Shown: piece by piece, positions 8,436 to 17,366 of the stretch
Position numbering within the stretch: the first letter of the stretch is position 1
Layout: the number at the start of each line of letters is the position of its first letter
Source: Rhodococcus sp. HNM0569
GTDB taxonomy: Bacteria > Actinomycetota > Actinomycetes > Mycobacteriales > Mycobacteriaceae
Direction of reading: 5' to 3'
Assembly: GCF_012726205.1 (NCBI RefSeq)
Contig: NZ_JAASAE010000001.1
Location: forward strand, 372,001-436,000
DNA: 64,000 nt
Translations under genes and position numbers: made by a program
The notes under the pieces: model-generated
Seen by the model: the letters and a program-made list of their open reading frames with translations, nothing else
The model's database searches: none
Told to the model about the DNA's origin: nothing

Positions 8436-8903
8436 ATGGGTGCCGATCACGTGATCGAACGGGCGGACTTCGGCGACGCCGGTCTCGCCGCCTTTCTCCA
8501 GGCCCACCTCGGTGACATCGCCCCGACAGCACCGGCAACCAGCCGCCACGCACTGGATATGGCGGGGCTCATGCATCCGTCGGTTCGACTCTGGGTTGTC
8601 AGGCACCGCGGTGACGTCGTCGCGACCGGGGCCCTCGTCATGCTCGAACCAGGCCACGAAGAGCTCAAGAGCATGCGAACAGCTCCCGAGTCGCGCGGAC
8701 GCGGGATCGCACGGCTCCTCCTGGAGCATCTGTTGCACGATGCCAGAATGCGAGGAGTGTCGAGGATTTCGCTCGAAACCGGTTCGATGGACTTCTTCGA
8801 GCCTGCCCGCCGCCTCTACTCCTCCTCCGGATTCGTTCCGTGCGGCCCTTTCGGGCGCTACGAGATGGATCCGAACAGCATCTTCATGACACTGGCGTGG
8901 TGA
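8436..8903 (+). CDS. GNAT-family N-acetyltransferase (passenger gene)
   Basis: A 155-residue acetyltransferase of the GNAT fold. The acetyl-CoA binding loop ESRGRGIARLLLEHLL (R/Q-x-x-G-x-G/A pattern) is followed by ISLETGSMDFFEPARRLYSSSGFVPC, the beta5-alpha4 region typical of the YsnE-like group. The substrate is not predictable. It starts at ATG 8436 after a purine-rich site (AAAGGGGA) and is transcribed divergently from the transposase. It lies inside the terminal repeats, so it would travel with the element. No toxin-antitoxin partner gene is next to it, which argues against a TacT-type toxin. Confidence 0.85.
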   Translation: MGADHVIERADFGDAGLAAFLQAHLGDIAPTAPATSRHALDMAGLMHPSVRLWVVRHRGDVVATGALVMLEPGHEELKSMRTAPESRGRGIARLLLEHLLHDARMRGVSRISLETGSMDFFEPARRLYSSSGFVPCGPFGRYEMDPNSIFMTLAW

Positions 8904-9096
8904 GTCGTCACGGTTGTGCTTCTCGGTCATGTTTAATGGGGGCGTGATTACCCGCGCACAGCTCTGGTGGCCGCGCTCCATAGCGGCCTGATCGACTGTG
9001 TCTTCGGCCGTCTCTCCGGTGGCCGATTACTCTCGCTTCCTGCGGTGATACCGGCTGGTGCGATGGGGTGGCCTCGATTTCGAGAGGAACCCCCAG

Positions 9097-9822
9097 ATGA
9101 CCCGTGACAGAGACAAGCCTCCTGTGGTTGGGATCGGCGAGATGCTGATCAGTTCCCGCTCACTTGCCGAGTACAAGGCCATGTTCAATCTCACCGAGAG
9201 CGACTTGTCTCGGAGGATTCTGGACTGCCCAGGTGGTGCGGCAGGTTTCACCAGTGCCGTGAACGGTCTCGGCGGTGACGTGACCGCGTGTGACATGGCG
9301 TATTTCGACGGCGACGCTGAGCAGTTCGCCGGCATAGTGGCGGCCGAAACCGATCGCGGGAACCGGTACATCCGTGCCCACGCTGAGCACTACGACTGGA
9401 CCTTCTTCGCGGACCCCGACGAGCATCTTCGCCTACGACAGCACGCGGCCGCGGATTTCGCCGCGGACCTCAGCCGGAACCCCCACCGCTACGTCCCGGG
9501 ACGGCTGCCTACCCTGCCGTTCCCTGATGCCAGCTTCGACCTGGTACTCAGCTCCCACCTGCTGTTCAGCTATTCCGATCGTCTCGACCCGATCTTCCAC
9601 CTCGATGCGATCACCGAACTGATGCGCGTCTGCCACGGTGAGTTGCGGATCTTCCCCCTGGTGGACTCCGCATCCGCGGCCCTCTATCCGCATCTGGACA
9701 CAGTGCTCACCGAACTTCGGAACCGGGGGGTCGCGGGTGAAGTTGTCGAGGTCGGGTATCGCTTTCAACGCGGTGCCTACGACATGCTGGTCTGTCGTCA
9801 CATCGCCCGTGAGGCATCGTGA
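9097..9822 (+). CDS. SAM-dependent methyltransferase-like protein (passenger gene)
   Basis: A 241-residue protein with a Rossmann-type methyltransferase core. Motif I is ILDCPGGAAGFTSAV, followed by an acidic strand end VTACDMAYFD, and the post-I/motif IV region LPTLPFPDASFDLVLSSHLL matches class I methyltransferases. The target molecule is unknown. ATG 9097 is preferred over the GTG at 9058 because a GAGAGGA site precedes it. It lies in the same orientation as the GNAT gene, 193 bp downstream, and ends 50 bp before the right terminal repeat. Co-mobilised acetyl- and methyltransferases suggest modification of small molecules or resistance, but this is inference only. Confidence 0.75.
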   Translation: MTRDRDKPPVVGIGEMLISSRSLAEYKAMFNLTESDLSRRILDCPGGAAGFTSAVNGLGGDVTACDMAYFDGDAEQFAGIVAAETDRGNRYIRAHAEHYDWTFFADPDEHLRLRQHAAADFAADLSRNPHRYVPGRLPTLPFPDASFDLVLSSHLLFSYSDRLDPIFHLDAITELMRVCHGELRIFPLVDSASAALYPHLDTVLTELRNRGVAGEVVEVGYRFQRGAYDMLVCRHIAREAS

Positions 9823-9872
9823 ACCGCCATCGGGGGATCCGCCTGATCAGCGGATCAACGCTCTGCCAGCAA

Positions 9873-9888
9873 TTCTCGGACATGTCCT
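9873..9888 (-). repeat. Right terminal inverted repeat of the element
   Basis: On the minus strand this reads GGACATGTCCGAGAAT, matching the left repeat at 13 of 16 positions. It is followed outside by TA within CCTAGG, as at the left end. It lies more than 1.5 kb from the transposase start, so two extra genes are enclosed. Confidence 0.7.
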
Positions 9889-9949
9889 AGGCCCAGCGGC
9901 GCCGAAAGGTGTGTGGGCGGCGCCTGCGTGGGGCGCCGGGTGGGACGCC

Positions 9950-11491
9950 TCAGCCGAGAGTCGTACCCACCGTCGGCAGGCCGGACGGGGCGCCGTGGTC
10001 CAGCAGTTCGCGCACGAAGTCCATGTCGAGATGCGTCTCGACGAGATCGGCGAGCAGGTCGAGTTGGCGCATGCGTTCGGCGACGACCGAGGTGCCGGGG
10101 GCCACGACGAAGCCGTCGACGCCCGCGAGCGACGCGCACATGGTCACGAACCGGCGCCGGAACTCGTCCGACTCGAGCAGACCGTGCCAGTGTGTGCCGA
10201 ACACGGCGCCGCGCACGCTGCCCTCTCCCGCGCCGTCGACGGTCGTCAACCACGCCGGGTCGCCCGAGCGCACCACCCGACCGTGATGGATCTCGTAGCC
10301 GCGCACCGGGATTCCCTCGGAAGTACCGCTCACCTGGGCGAGCACTTTCGTCTCGGCGAACTCGACGTCGACGTCGAGCAGCCCCAGCCCCGTGACGCGT
10401 CGGGGTTCCCGGCTCTCGACGGCGTCGACGACGGAGGCGCCGAGCATCTGGTAGCCACCGCACACGCCCAGCACGGGCTTGCCTGTCCGCGCGTGCACCA
10501 TGATCGCGTCCGCGAGTCCCGTGCTGCGGAGCCAGGCGAGGTCCGACACGGTGGCCTTCGATCCCGGGAGCATCACGACATCGGCGCCGTGCAGTCGTGA
10601 TGGGTCGGTGACCCACCGCACCGCGACGCCCGGCTCGCACGCGAGGGCCTCGACGTCGGTCGAATTCGAGATCCGCGGGAAGCGCACGGCGGCAACCGTG
10701 AGCCAGCGGTCGCCGTGCGGCGGCGCCGGCCGGCCCACCGGCGAGTCGGCGGTGACCGACAGCGAGTCCTCCGCATCGAGCCACAGGTCCTCGGCGAACG
10801 GCAGGACACCGACGGTGCGCCTCCCGGTCGCCTGTTCGAGGCTGTGCAGGCCTGGTTCGAGCAGCGCCGGATCGCCACGAAACTTGTTGACCACGAAACC
10901 CGCCACGAGCGCCTGGTCCTCCGGCGACAGCACCGCAAGCGTGCCGAACAGGTGTGCGAGCACGCCCCCGCGATCGATGTCGCCGACGACGAGCACAGGG
11001 AGCCGCGCGGCACGCGCGAGACCCATGTTCGCGATATCGGTGCGGCGCAGGTTGATCTCGGCGGGCGACCCCGCGCCCTCGCACACGACCACGTCGAACT
11101 CCGCGCGCAGCGCCTCCAGGTCGGCAGCGACCGTCTGCCGCAGCCGGTCCCGGTGTGTCATGTAGTCGCGCGCCCCCACCGTCGTGACAGGTCGGCCGTG
11201 CACGACGAGTTGCGACGTGCGGTCGCTGCCCGGCTTGAGCAGCACCGGGTTGAAGCGGATGCTGGGCTGCAGCCCACATGCACGCGCCTGCAGTGCCTGC
11301 GCGCGGCCGATCTCGCCGCCGTCGAGCGTGACGACCGAGTTGTTGGACATGTTCTGTGCCTTGAACGGCGCCACGCGCACCCCGCTGCGGGCGAGCGCGC
11401 GGCACAGCCCGGCCACCACCACGCTCTTGCCGGCGTCCGACGTGGTGCCTGCGACCAAGAGTGCGCCGGCCCGCGGCGCCCCGGCGGTCAA
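9950..11491 (-). CDS. cobQ: Cobyric acid synthase
   Basis: Glutamine- and ATP-dependent amidase that amidates four side chains of adenosylcobyrinic diamide in cobalamin synthesis. The N-terminal ATP-binding domain begins [20 protein letters not shown]. It carries family blocks [15 protein letters not shown] and [17 protein letters not shown]. The C-terminal class I glutaminase domain has the nucleophile Cys in [12 protein letters not shown] and the catalytic His in [11 protein letters not shown] start it at TTG 11491, which overlaps the map stop codon (TTGA) and gives 513 residues, the usual length. The open frame extends further upstream, but that part lies within map. It is co-oriented and translationally coupled with map. 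Confidence 0.93.
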   Translation of the reverse strand: MTAGAPRAGALLVAGTTSDAGKSVVVAGLCRALARSGVRVAPFKAQNMSNNSVVTLDGGEIGRAQALQARACGLQPSIRFNPVLLKPGSDRTSQLVVHGRPVTTVGARDYMTHRDRLRQTVAADLEALRAEFDVVVCEGAGSPAEINLRRTDIANMGLARAARLPVLVVGDIDRGGVLAHLFGTLAVLSPEDQALVAGFVVNKFRGDPALLEPGLHSLEQATGRRTVGVLPFAEDLWLDAEDSLSVTADSPVGRPAPPHGDRWLTVAAVRFPRISNSTDVEALACEPGVAVRWVTDPSRLHGADVVMLPGSKATVSDLAWLRSTGLADAIMVHARTGKPVLGVCGGYQMLGASVVDAVESREPRRVTGLGLLDVDVEFAETKVLAQVSGTSEGIPVRGYEIHHGRVVRSGDPAWLTTVDGAGEGSVRGAVFGTHWHGLLESDEFRRRFVTMCASLAGVDGFVVAPGTSVVAERMRQLDLLADLVETHLDMDFVRELLDHGAPSGLPTVGTTLG

Positions 11492-12345
11492 GGCAGCGTG
11501 AGAATCTCGGCCCCCGACTCGGTGACCACGAGGGTGTGTTCGAACTGCGCCGTCCACTTGCGATCCTTGGTGACGACCGTCCAGCCGTCTTCCCAGATCT
11601 CGTAGTCGACCGTGCCGAGGTTGATCATCGGCTCGATCGTGAACACCATGCCCGGCTCGATGATCGTGTCGACGTCCGGCTGGTCGTAGTGCAGGATCAC
11701 CAGTCCGTTGTGGAACGTCTCGCCGATGCCGTGGCCCGTGAAATCACGGACCACGCCGTAGCCGAACCGGTTGGCGTACGACTCGATGACGCGGCCGATC
11801 ACGTTGAGGGCGCGACCGGGCTTGACCGCCTTGATCGCGCGCATCGTGGCCTCGTGCGTACGCTCGACGAGCAGCCGCACGTCCTCCGACACGTCGCCCG
11901 CGAGGAAGGTGGCGTTCGTGTCGCCGTGCACTCCCCCGATGTACGCGGTGACGTCGATGTTGACGATGTCGCCGTCCTGCACGACGGTCGAGTCCGGGAT
12001 GCCGTGGCAGATCACCTCGTTGAGCGACGTGCAGCACGACTTGGGGAAACCGCGGTAGCCGAGCGTCGACGGGTAGGCCCCGTGGTCGATCATGTAGTCG
12101 TGCGCGATGCGGTCGAGTTCGTCGGTCGTGACGCCGGGCCGCACCGCCTTGCCCGCCTCCTGCAGGGCGCCCGCCGCGATGCGGCTCGCGACGCGCATCG
12201 CCTCGATCGTCTCCGGGGTCTGCACCCACGGCTCGTGGCCCTCGTTCGCCGTGGGCTTCCACGCATACTCGGGGCGTTCGATACCGGACGGCACCGTCAG
12301 CACGGGTGACACGGTTCCGGGGGTCAGGACGGCGCGATCGGACAT
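11488..12345 (-). CDS. map: Methionine aminopeptidase, type I
   Basis: Metalloenzyme that removes the initiator Met from nascent proteins. The 285-residue protein has the pita-bread fold signatures: the substrate His in VICHGIP, metal ligands in [22 protein letters not shown], and Glu ligands in VFTIEPM and QFEHTLVV. The roughly 40-residue N-terminal extension containing ERPEYAWKP is typical of the longer actinobacterial MapB isoform, with its proline-rich ribosome-contact segment. It starts at ATG 12345 ([10 protein letters not shown]) and overlaps the start of cobQ by 4 bp. Confidence 0.95.
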   Translation of the reverse strand: MSDRAVLTPGTVSPVLTVPSGIERPEYAWKPTANEGHEPWVQTPETIEAMRVASRIAAGALQEAGKAVRPGVTTDELDRIAHDYMIDHGAYPSTLGYRGFPKSCCTSLNEVICHGIPDSTVVQDGDIVNIDVTAYIGGVHGDTNATFLAGDVSEDVRLLVERTHEATMRAIKAVKPGRALNVIGRVIESYANRFGYGVVRDFTGHGIGETFHNGLVILHYDQPDVDTIIEPGMVFTIEPMINLGTVDYEIWEDGWTVVTKDRKWTAQFEHTLVVTESGAEILTLP

Positions 12346-12409
12346 GCCACCAGGGTATGCCCCGCCGCCACGGCCGCGCACATGTGCCCGAGGTGCGTCG
12401 CGGGTTCGG

Positions 12410-12672
12410 TCGAGGAGCTGCGGCTGCGGAGCTCGCGCTCCGCCCGGCGCAGAAACGTCGGCGAGGTGATCATCTCGCCGTCCGACAGGACCGCGACCGT
12501 GGTGCGACCCGAGTCGATGCCGACTTCCGCGTCGATGTCCGGCAACGACGCCTGCTCGAAACCGAACCCGTTGCGGGTGAGCCGGATCGACTACCGGTCG
12601 TCCTCGCGGGACCGACACCACGGCGCACCGACCTTGCGGCCCTTCCGCTTTCCTGAGTCCGAGCGCTTCACC
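12410..12672 (-). pseudogene. Decayed TnpB (IS200/IS605- or IS607-type) remnant
   Basis: Reading the minus strand in one frame gives [20 protein letters not shown], an in-frame TAG, then [13 protein letters not shown], and after an apparent internal deletion [20 protein letters not shown] and [15 protein letters not shown]. These blocks are the hallmark middle region of TnpB: the KRKGR basic segment, the QSIRFTRN-like strand, and the first RuvC motif GIDLG followed by LRRAERxL. The remainder of the protein is missing at both ends, and the first RuvC motif has Ser-Gly in place of Leu-Gly. It lies between map and the acyl-CoA synthetase. It accounts for this 362-bp gap, in which I see no intact gene. 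Confidence 0.7.
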
Positions 12673-12707
12673 CCGGTCGCCGGGCAGGCATCCGCGATTC
12701 GCGCAGG

Positions 12708-14378
12708 TCACTCCTGGCGGAGCACGAAACGCTGCACCTTCCCGCTCGGCGTCTTGGGCAACGACTCGACGAAGTGCACGGTGCGCGGGTACGCATGCGC
12801 CGCGAACTTGCGTTTGACGAGATTCTGCAACTCCCCCGCGAGGGCCTCGGACGCGTCGACGCCCGGCCGCAGCACGACGTACGCCTCGATCACCTCGCCA
12901 CGCAGCTCGTCCGGCTTTCCCACGACCGCGGCTTCGATCACCGCGTCGTGCATCACGAGAACACTCTCGACGTCGAACGGTCCGATCCGGTAGCCCGCCA
13001 TGATGATCACGTCGTCGTCGCGCGCCGAGAAATAGAAACGTCCGTCCTTGTCGGTCTGTCCGGCATCGCCGGTGAGATACCAGCGTCCGTCCGCGGTGTA
13101 GCGGGACGCGGTCTTGTCGGGTGCGTCGAGATAGCCCGCGAACCACAGCAGGGGGCTCGCGGTCGTGTCGATCGCGACGCGGCCCGCGACGCCCGGCGCC
13201 GCGACGGTGTCCGCGTCGTCCTCGAGCACCGCGCACGACCAGCCCGGCAACGGACGTCCCATCGAGCCCTCACGGACGTCCTCGCGCACGCCGTCGGCCC
13301 AGGCGTTCGCGATGAACATGCCGTGCTCGGTCTGGCCGTAGTGATCGCGCACGACGACACCGAGCTGCTCGCGCGACCACGCGACGACATCCGGCGTGAG
13401 CGGCTCGCCCGCGGACGATGCGCGCCGCAGCCGCAGCTCCGCGGGTGGGGTCGCGGCGTCGGCCCGCAAGCTGCGATACACCGTGGGCGCCGCGGCGAAG
13501 TTGGTGACGCCGAACGTCTCGATCACGCGCCAGGTGAGATCGGCCGAGAATCCCGCGTGGAGCAGGATGCTGCGGCGACCGGTCGCGAGCGGCGCCAGCA
13601 CCGCGTAGTACAGCCCGTACGCCCAGCCGGGATCGGCGGCATTCCAGAACACGTCGTCGTCGCGCACGTCGAGTCCGAACTCCTGGTACGCGTGGAACGA
13701 CGCGAGCGCGCGCACCGGCACCGGCACACCTTTCGGGGTGCCGGTCGTGCCGCTCGTGAACAGCTGCACGAGGACTCCGTCCCCGCCGACCGCGACGCGG
13801 GCGCCCGACGGGTCATCCGCGTCGTGTTCACCGAGCAGGCGAGAGAAGTCGTCGTACTCGTCCGTCGACGCCGTGTCCTCGTCGCCGCGGGCGACGACGA
13901 CGCGCCAGCCCGGATCGGCGGGCATGTCGTCACCGGGCGCGAGCTTCGCGAGCTGCCCCGCGTCGACGACGACGGCCTTCGCGTCGCTCGCGGTCAGGCG
14001 CAGCGCGATCGCGGCGGGCGCGAACGCCGTGAACAGCGGCACGTGCACCGCGCCGCGGCGCCAGATCCCGAGCAGCGCGATCACGAGCTCTGCCGACTTG
14101 CCCATGAGCGTGCCGACACGATCGCCCGGCTCGACGCCCAGGCCCGCGAGCGCTGCCGCGAACTTCGCGGACTCCGCCCGCAGGTATCCGTACGTGAGGT
14201 CGGCGGCCGTCAGGTCGGATTCGACGACGGTGAACGCGACCGCGTCGTCGGGATGCCGGTCGCACAGCAACTCGGCCGCACACGCGCTCTCGGTGTCGTA
14301 CTCCCCGAGCAGCGCGGCCACACGGTCCGCGAAACCGGAGGCGTCCGCGCGCGCCGGGCCCGAATTGTCCACCGTCAT
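12708..14378 (-). CDS. AMP-dependent acyl-CoA synthetase (acetyl/medium-chain type)
   Basis: ATP-dependent ligase that activates a carboxylic acid as acyl-adenylate and then transfers it to CoA. The 556-residue protein has the P-loop [14 protein letters not shown], the adenine-binding [10 protein letters not shown], the hinge and A8 region [19 protein letters not shown], and the C-terminal catalytic Lys in [12 protein letters not shown]. Similarity is to the ACSM/acetyl-CoA-synthetase-like branch, so acetate, propionate or medium-chain acids are plausible substrates. It starts at ATG 14378 behind GAGGAGAG; codons further upstream are non-coding. It diverges from a RamA-like regulator, which suggests control by carbon source. 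Confidence 0.9.
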   Translation of the reverse strand: MTVDNSGPARADASGFADRVAALLGEYDTESACAAELLCDRHPDDAVAFTVVESDLTAADLTYGYLRAESAKFAAALAGLGVEPGDRVGTLMGKSAELVIALLGIWRRGAVHVPLFTAFAPAAIALRLTASDAKAVVVDAGQLAKLAPGDDMPADPGWRVVVARGDEDTASTDEYDDFSRLLGEHDADDPSGARVAVGGDGVLVQLFTSGTTGTPKGVPVPVRALASFHAYQEFGLDVRDDDVFWNAADPGWAYGLYYAVLAPLATGRRSILLHAGFSADLTWRVIETFGVTNFAAAPTVYRSLRADAATPPAELRLRRASSAGEPLTPDVVAWSREQLGVVVRDHYGQTEHGMFIANAWADGVREDVREGSMGRPLPGWSCAVLEDDADTVAAPGVAGRVAIDTTASPLLWFAGYLDAPDKTASRYTADGRWYLTGDAGQTDKDGRFYFSARDDDVIIMAGYRIGPFDVESVLVMHDAVIEAAVVGKPDELRGEVIEAYVVLRPGVDASEALAGELQNLVKRKFAAHAYPRTVHFVESLPKTPSGKVQRFVLRQE

Positions 14379-14464
14379 GTCTCTCCTCGTCTCGCTCTCG
14401 TCCCGGATGCCGTCCCCACGCCTGCTCGCCGTACGGGACGTCGCACCGGTGTACCGCCAGTCGT

Positions 14465-14480
14465 TATGATTCACATCACA
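14465..14480. promoter_or_regulatory. CRP/GlxR-like binding site
   Basis: TATGATTCACATCACA differs at one position from the CRP-family consensus TGTGA-N6-TCACA. It lies in the 159-bp spacer between the divergent acyl-CoA synthetase and LuxR genes, 58 bp before the regulator start. GlxR/CRP control of acetate genes is known in relatives; binding here is inferred. Confidence 0.5.
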
Positions 14481-14492
14481 TGCGCTGTGCAC

Positions 14493-14510
14493 CACCCCCG
14501 GAAAGGGGTG
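14493..14510. promoter_or_regulatory. RamA-type C-run/G-run inverted motif
   Basis: CACCCC and GGGGTG face each other with a 6-nt spacer, 28 bp before the regulator start. RamA of Corynebacterium recognises short runs of four to six C or G bounded by A/T, which these resemble. The regulator encoded alongside has the RamA domain layout, so autoregulation or control of the divergent synthetase is plausible. Confidence 0.4.
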
Positions 14511-14537
14511 CTCAGCCGTCGGAAAGAGGTGACCCGG

Positions 14538-15446
14538 GTGTCGAACACTGCCGCTTCGTCGAACACTGCCGACCTGCTACGGCCGCGCGACACGGACGCC
14601 TTGCGCGCCGCCACCCGCTCACTCGCGTCCGGCCGGGTGGCACCCGTGCTGTTCGCCGGCGAGGTGGTCGACGACACGCTGCGGCTCACCGAGTTCTCGG
14701 GCACCCGCACCAACAGCCTCCGCGGGCTGTCCGTCGCGAGCAGTTCCGGTCTGGGCGGCCGCGCGGTGGCGCAGCGCGGCCCGGTCGCGGTCCGCGACTA
14801 CGGACGCGCCGTGTCCATCACCCACCACTACGACGCGCCGGTGCTCACAGAGGGCCTCCGGTCGATCGTTGCCGTACCCGTCGTCGTGCGCGGCCACCCG
14901 CGTGCCGTGCTGTATGCCGCGACGCGCCAGTGCATCTCGATCGGCACGCGCATCACCGATCCGGTGTTCGGTGCGGCGCGGGCACTCGCGACCGAGATCG
15001 AGACCCGCGACGAGGTCGACCGCCGGGTACGTCTGCTGGCGGCCGCCGCGGCCGAGCGGACGAGCGGCGTGCGGCGCGAGGAGCTGCGCGACCTGCACTC
15101 CGAGCTGCGGGCCGTCGCGCGCGACGCGGACGATCCGTCGCTGGCGGCCCGTGTCCAGTCGATCGCGTCGCGCCTCGCACGGCTCACGCACCCCGGCGAG
15201 GGCGAGTGGCGCGAGGGCAGCCGGGAGCAGGGCAACGCGCCCACGGTCGACGTCACGCTCAGCGCACGCGAGTTGGACGTGCTGGCGCACGTCGCGCTCG
15301 GCTGCACCAACCGCGACGTCGCCGAGCGCCTGTCGGTCGGTGCCGAGACGGTCAAGAGCTATCTGCGTTCCGTGATGGCGAAGCTCGACGTGCACACTCG
15401 ACAGCAAGCCGTCGTCGCGGCACGGAGGCGGGGGCTGCTGCCGTAG
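14538..15446 (+). CDS. GAF-like/LuxR-type regulator, RamA-like
   Basis: A 302-residue transcription factor. The N-terminal two thirds look like a GAF-type sensor (SSGLGGRAVAQRGPVAVRDY, SIVAVPVVVRGHPRAVLYAA), followed by a charged linker. The C-terminal LuxR helix-turn-helix reads LSARELDVLAHVALGCTNRD, then RLSVGAETVKSYLRSVMAKL. No phospho-acceptor domain is present. This is the layout of RamA, the acetate-metabolism regulator of corynebacteria, and the divergent neighbour is an acyl-CoA synthetase. GTG 14538 follows GGAAAGAGG at good spacing; GTG 14529 is an alternative. An SNTA repeat occurs at the very N-terminus. Confidence 0.82.
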   Translation: MSNTAASSNTADLLRPRDTDALRAATRSLASGRVAPVLFAGEVVDDTLRLTEFSGTRTNSLRGLSVASSSGLGGRAVAQRGPVAVRDYGRAVSITHHYDAPVLTEGLRSIVAVPVVVRGHPRAVLYAATRQCISIGTRITDPVFGAARALATEIETRDEVDRRVRLLAAAAAERTSGVRREELRDLHSELRAVARDADDPSLAARVQSIASRLARLTHPGEGEWREGSREQGNAPTVDVTLSARELDVLAHVALGCTNRDVAERLSVGAETVKSYLRSVMAKLDVHTRQQAVVAARRRGLLP

Positions 15447-15472
15447 CAGGACGTTGCGGCGGAGCGGCGCAT

Positions 15473-17278
15473 TCAGTAGTCGTCGGGCAGCGCTGCCAGC
15501 ATGTCGCGCGTGATCGCGACCGCATTGTCCGAGCTGCCGCCACGCACCACGAGCGTCGCGAATGCGAGATCGCCGCGGTAGCCCACGAACCACGCATGCG
15601 ACCCGCCGTCCACCTCGGCCTCTCCGGTCTTGCCGTACACCGCACCCTGGTCGGCCACCCGCTCGGCGGTGCCGCTCGTGACGACCAGCCGCATCATCGT
15701 GCGCAGGCCGTCGATCGTGGCAGGCGAGAGCCCGTGCCCGTCGCCGTCCGCGGCGTCGACGGTGGTGTCGCTGCCGAGCAGCAGGTGCGGCACGGGTGTC
15801 TCGCCGCTCGCGACCGTCGCCGCGGCGAGCGCCATGCCGAACGGGCTCACCAGCACGCGGCCCTGCCCGAAGCCGTCCTCGGTGCGCTGGACGATGTCGT
15901 CCGCGGGCGGAACCGAGCCCGTCTCGGTCGGCATACCGACGACGGAATACGTGGCGCCGATGCCGAACCGCGCCGCCGCATCGGTCAGCGCGTCGGGCGT
16001 CATCTCGCTGGCGAGCTTCGCGAAGGTCGTGTTGCACGAACGCGCGAACGCGGTCGCCATCGGAACGTTGCCGAGCGAGAAGCCGTTGTAGTTGGGCACG
16101 CTGCGCTCGCCGATCACGATCGAGCCCGGGCACGGCACGGTCGTGTCGGGTGTCGCGGCACCCGAGTCGATCGCGGCCGCGGCCGTCACCATCTTGAACG
16201 TCGAGCCCGGCGGGTACAGGCCGGTGAGCGCGACCGGCCCGTCCCGGTCGGCCGCCGCGTTCTGCGCAACCGCCAGGACGTCGCCGCGGGACGCGTCGAG
16301 CACGACGGTCATCGCCTGATCTCGTGCGACGTCGACAGCAGCCTGGGCGGCGACCTGCACCCGGCGGTCCAGGCTCATCGAAAAGGACGGAACCGGCTGT
16401 GCCGCAGTCTCGGTCAGCACCCCGACATCTGCGCCGTTGCGGTTGACGGTCACCACACTCCAGCCGGCCTTGCCTTCGACCTGGTCGATCACGGTCTTCT
16501 TGACCTGGCTCACGAGGTCCGGTGCGAACGCGCGATCGGTGGGCACCAGGTCCGCTTCCTCGGTGACACTCACCCCGGGGATCGCCTCGAGCACGGTCGC
16601 AACGGTGTCGTAGGCGTCCTGGCGCAAGCGCGTGACGAGATAGGGGCCGTCGCCGCCGATCGCCGACTCCGCGACCCCCTGCGCCGTGAGCGTCGCGTCG
16701 TAGGGTCGCAGCGCATCGGTGACCGCCCGTGCCGACGCACGCACGTCCGCCGTCTTCGCGGCCGACAGCGCGACGCGATACACCGTTCCCGGCACCAGCA
16801 CGTCCGAGCCGGCGCGTTCGTTGACCCGCGCCCACGGCGGCGCCGCCGCGCGCAACACCATCGTCTGCCGTTCGCCCAACTCGGGATGCACATCCGTCGA
16901 CGTCCAGCGCACCTGCCATTCGCCGCCGCTGCGGCCCATCTGCAGTTCGCCGTCGTAGGTCCAGACACGGTCCTTGGGCAGGTGCCAGCGATAGGTGTAC
17001 GCGACCGTCGCGGTGTCGCCGTGCACGGACGCGGCGCCCGCCGTCGCCTCGAGCGCGTCGGCCTGCAGCGACTGCCACGTCTGCCCGAGGATCTCCCGTG
17101 CGGCGTCCGGCCGGTCGACCGCCCCTGCGGCCGCGTCGATGTCGCGCGCCGCGAATGCGTCGAGAAAGGCCTGCGCGGCGGGCACCGGCCCGGCCTGTTT
17201 CGGCGTGCACGCCGGCACCAGTCCCACCACCAGCAGGGCCGCGGCCGCAGCCGGGAAACGGAACGTTCGAGATCTCAT
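15473..17278 (-). CDS. Penicillin-binding lipoprotein (class B transpeptidase, Rv2864c-like)
   Basis: Periplasmic DD-transpeptidase that cross-links peptidoglycan. The 601-residue protein has a signal peptide with a probable lipobox ending PAC (residue 24 or so), then an NTF2-like MecA_N domain (about residues 35-150), a dimerisation domain, and a transpeptidase domain with the active-site motifs STFK, SCN and KTG (in YPPGSTFKMV, FARSCNTTF, VYGKTGEAE). ATG 17278 gives the signal peptide; longer open frames are not needed. It is the last gene of a minus-strand series after ispG and a GNAT gene, as in M. tuberculosis Rv2864c-Rv2868c. Two palindromes lie immediately upstream. Confidence 0.92.
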   Translation of the reverse strand: MRSRTFRFPAAAAALLVVGLVPACTPKQAGPVPAAQAFLDAFAARDIDAAAGAVDRPDAAREILGQTWQSLQADALEATAGAASVHGDTATVAYTYRWHLPKDRVWTYDGELQMGRSGGEWQVRWTSTDVHPELGERQTMVLRAAAPPWARVNERAGSDVLVPGTVYRVALSAAKTADVRASARAVTDALRPYDATLTAQGVAESAIGGDGPYLVTRLRQDAYDTVATVLEAIPGVSVTEEADLVPTDRAFAPDLVSQVKKTVIDQVEGKAGWSVVTVNRNGADVGVLTETAAQPVPSFSMSLDRRVQVAAQAAVDVARDQAMTVVLDASRGDVLAVAQNAAADRDGPVALTGLYPPGSTFKMVTAAAAIDSGAATPDTTVPCPGSIVIGERSVPNYNGFSLGNVPMATAFARSCNTTFAKLASEMTPDALTDAAARFGIGATYSVVGMPTETGSVPPADDIVQRTEDGFGQGRVLVSPFGMALAAATVASGETPVPHLLLGSDTTVDAADGDGHGLSPATIDGLRTMMRLVVTSGTAERVADQGAVYGKTGEAEVDGGSHAWFVGYRGDLAFATLVVRGGSSDNAVAITRDMLAALPDDY

Positions 17279-17279
17279 C

Positions 17280-17317
17280 GCGCACATAGTATGTGCGCAC
17301 ACGGCAATTCTCGTGTG
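17280..17317. promoter_or_regulatory. Two adjacent palindromes before the penicillin-binding gene
   Basis: GCGCACAT-AGT-ATGTGCGC (17280-17298) is a perfect 8-bp dyad that begins 2 bp before the start codon. It is followed by CACACG-N8-CGTGTG (17298-17317). They could be protein-binding sites or leader hairpins that mask the start. No matching consensus was recognised. Confidence 0.45.
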
Positions 17318-17366
17318 TACGCGCAGGGGATTCGGGGACACGGACCCTCGGCGGCCGCGCCGACCG

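Larger units (their letters stand above)
7445..9888 (-). mobile_element. IS5-family (IS427-like) element carrying two passenger genes
   Basis: Both ends are flanked by CCTAGG (7441-7446 and 9887-9892), giving a TA or CTAG target duplication. They carry inverted terminal repeats matching at 13 of 16 positions (7445-7460 and 9873-9888). Inside lie a two-frame IS5-type transposase at the left end, a GNAT acetyltransferase (8436-8903) and a methyltransferase-like gene (9097-9822). No second terminal repeat was found just upstream of the transposase start, where the right end of a simple IS would be expected. The passenger genes therefore seem to be part of the mobile unit. The uninterrupted target would read GCCTAGGCCCAG, preserving the permease stop. 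A two-IS origin with loss of one copy is an alternative. Confidence 0.7.

Noticed and set aside
8969-8988. GGCCGC/GCGGCC hairpin after the passenger acetyltransferase
   Set aside because: Only 6 bp long and 66 bp past the stop, not distinguishable from chance at this GC content.
9896-9945. Repeated GGCGCC palindromes as a terminator for cobQ
   Set aside because: Three 6-bp palindromes can pair in several ways, but no single stable stem stands out.
12324-12545. 73-residue minus-strand frame as an independent gene
   Set aside because: It is the 3' part of the TnpB remnant followed by unrelated residues running over the map start, with no ribosome site.
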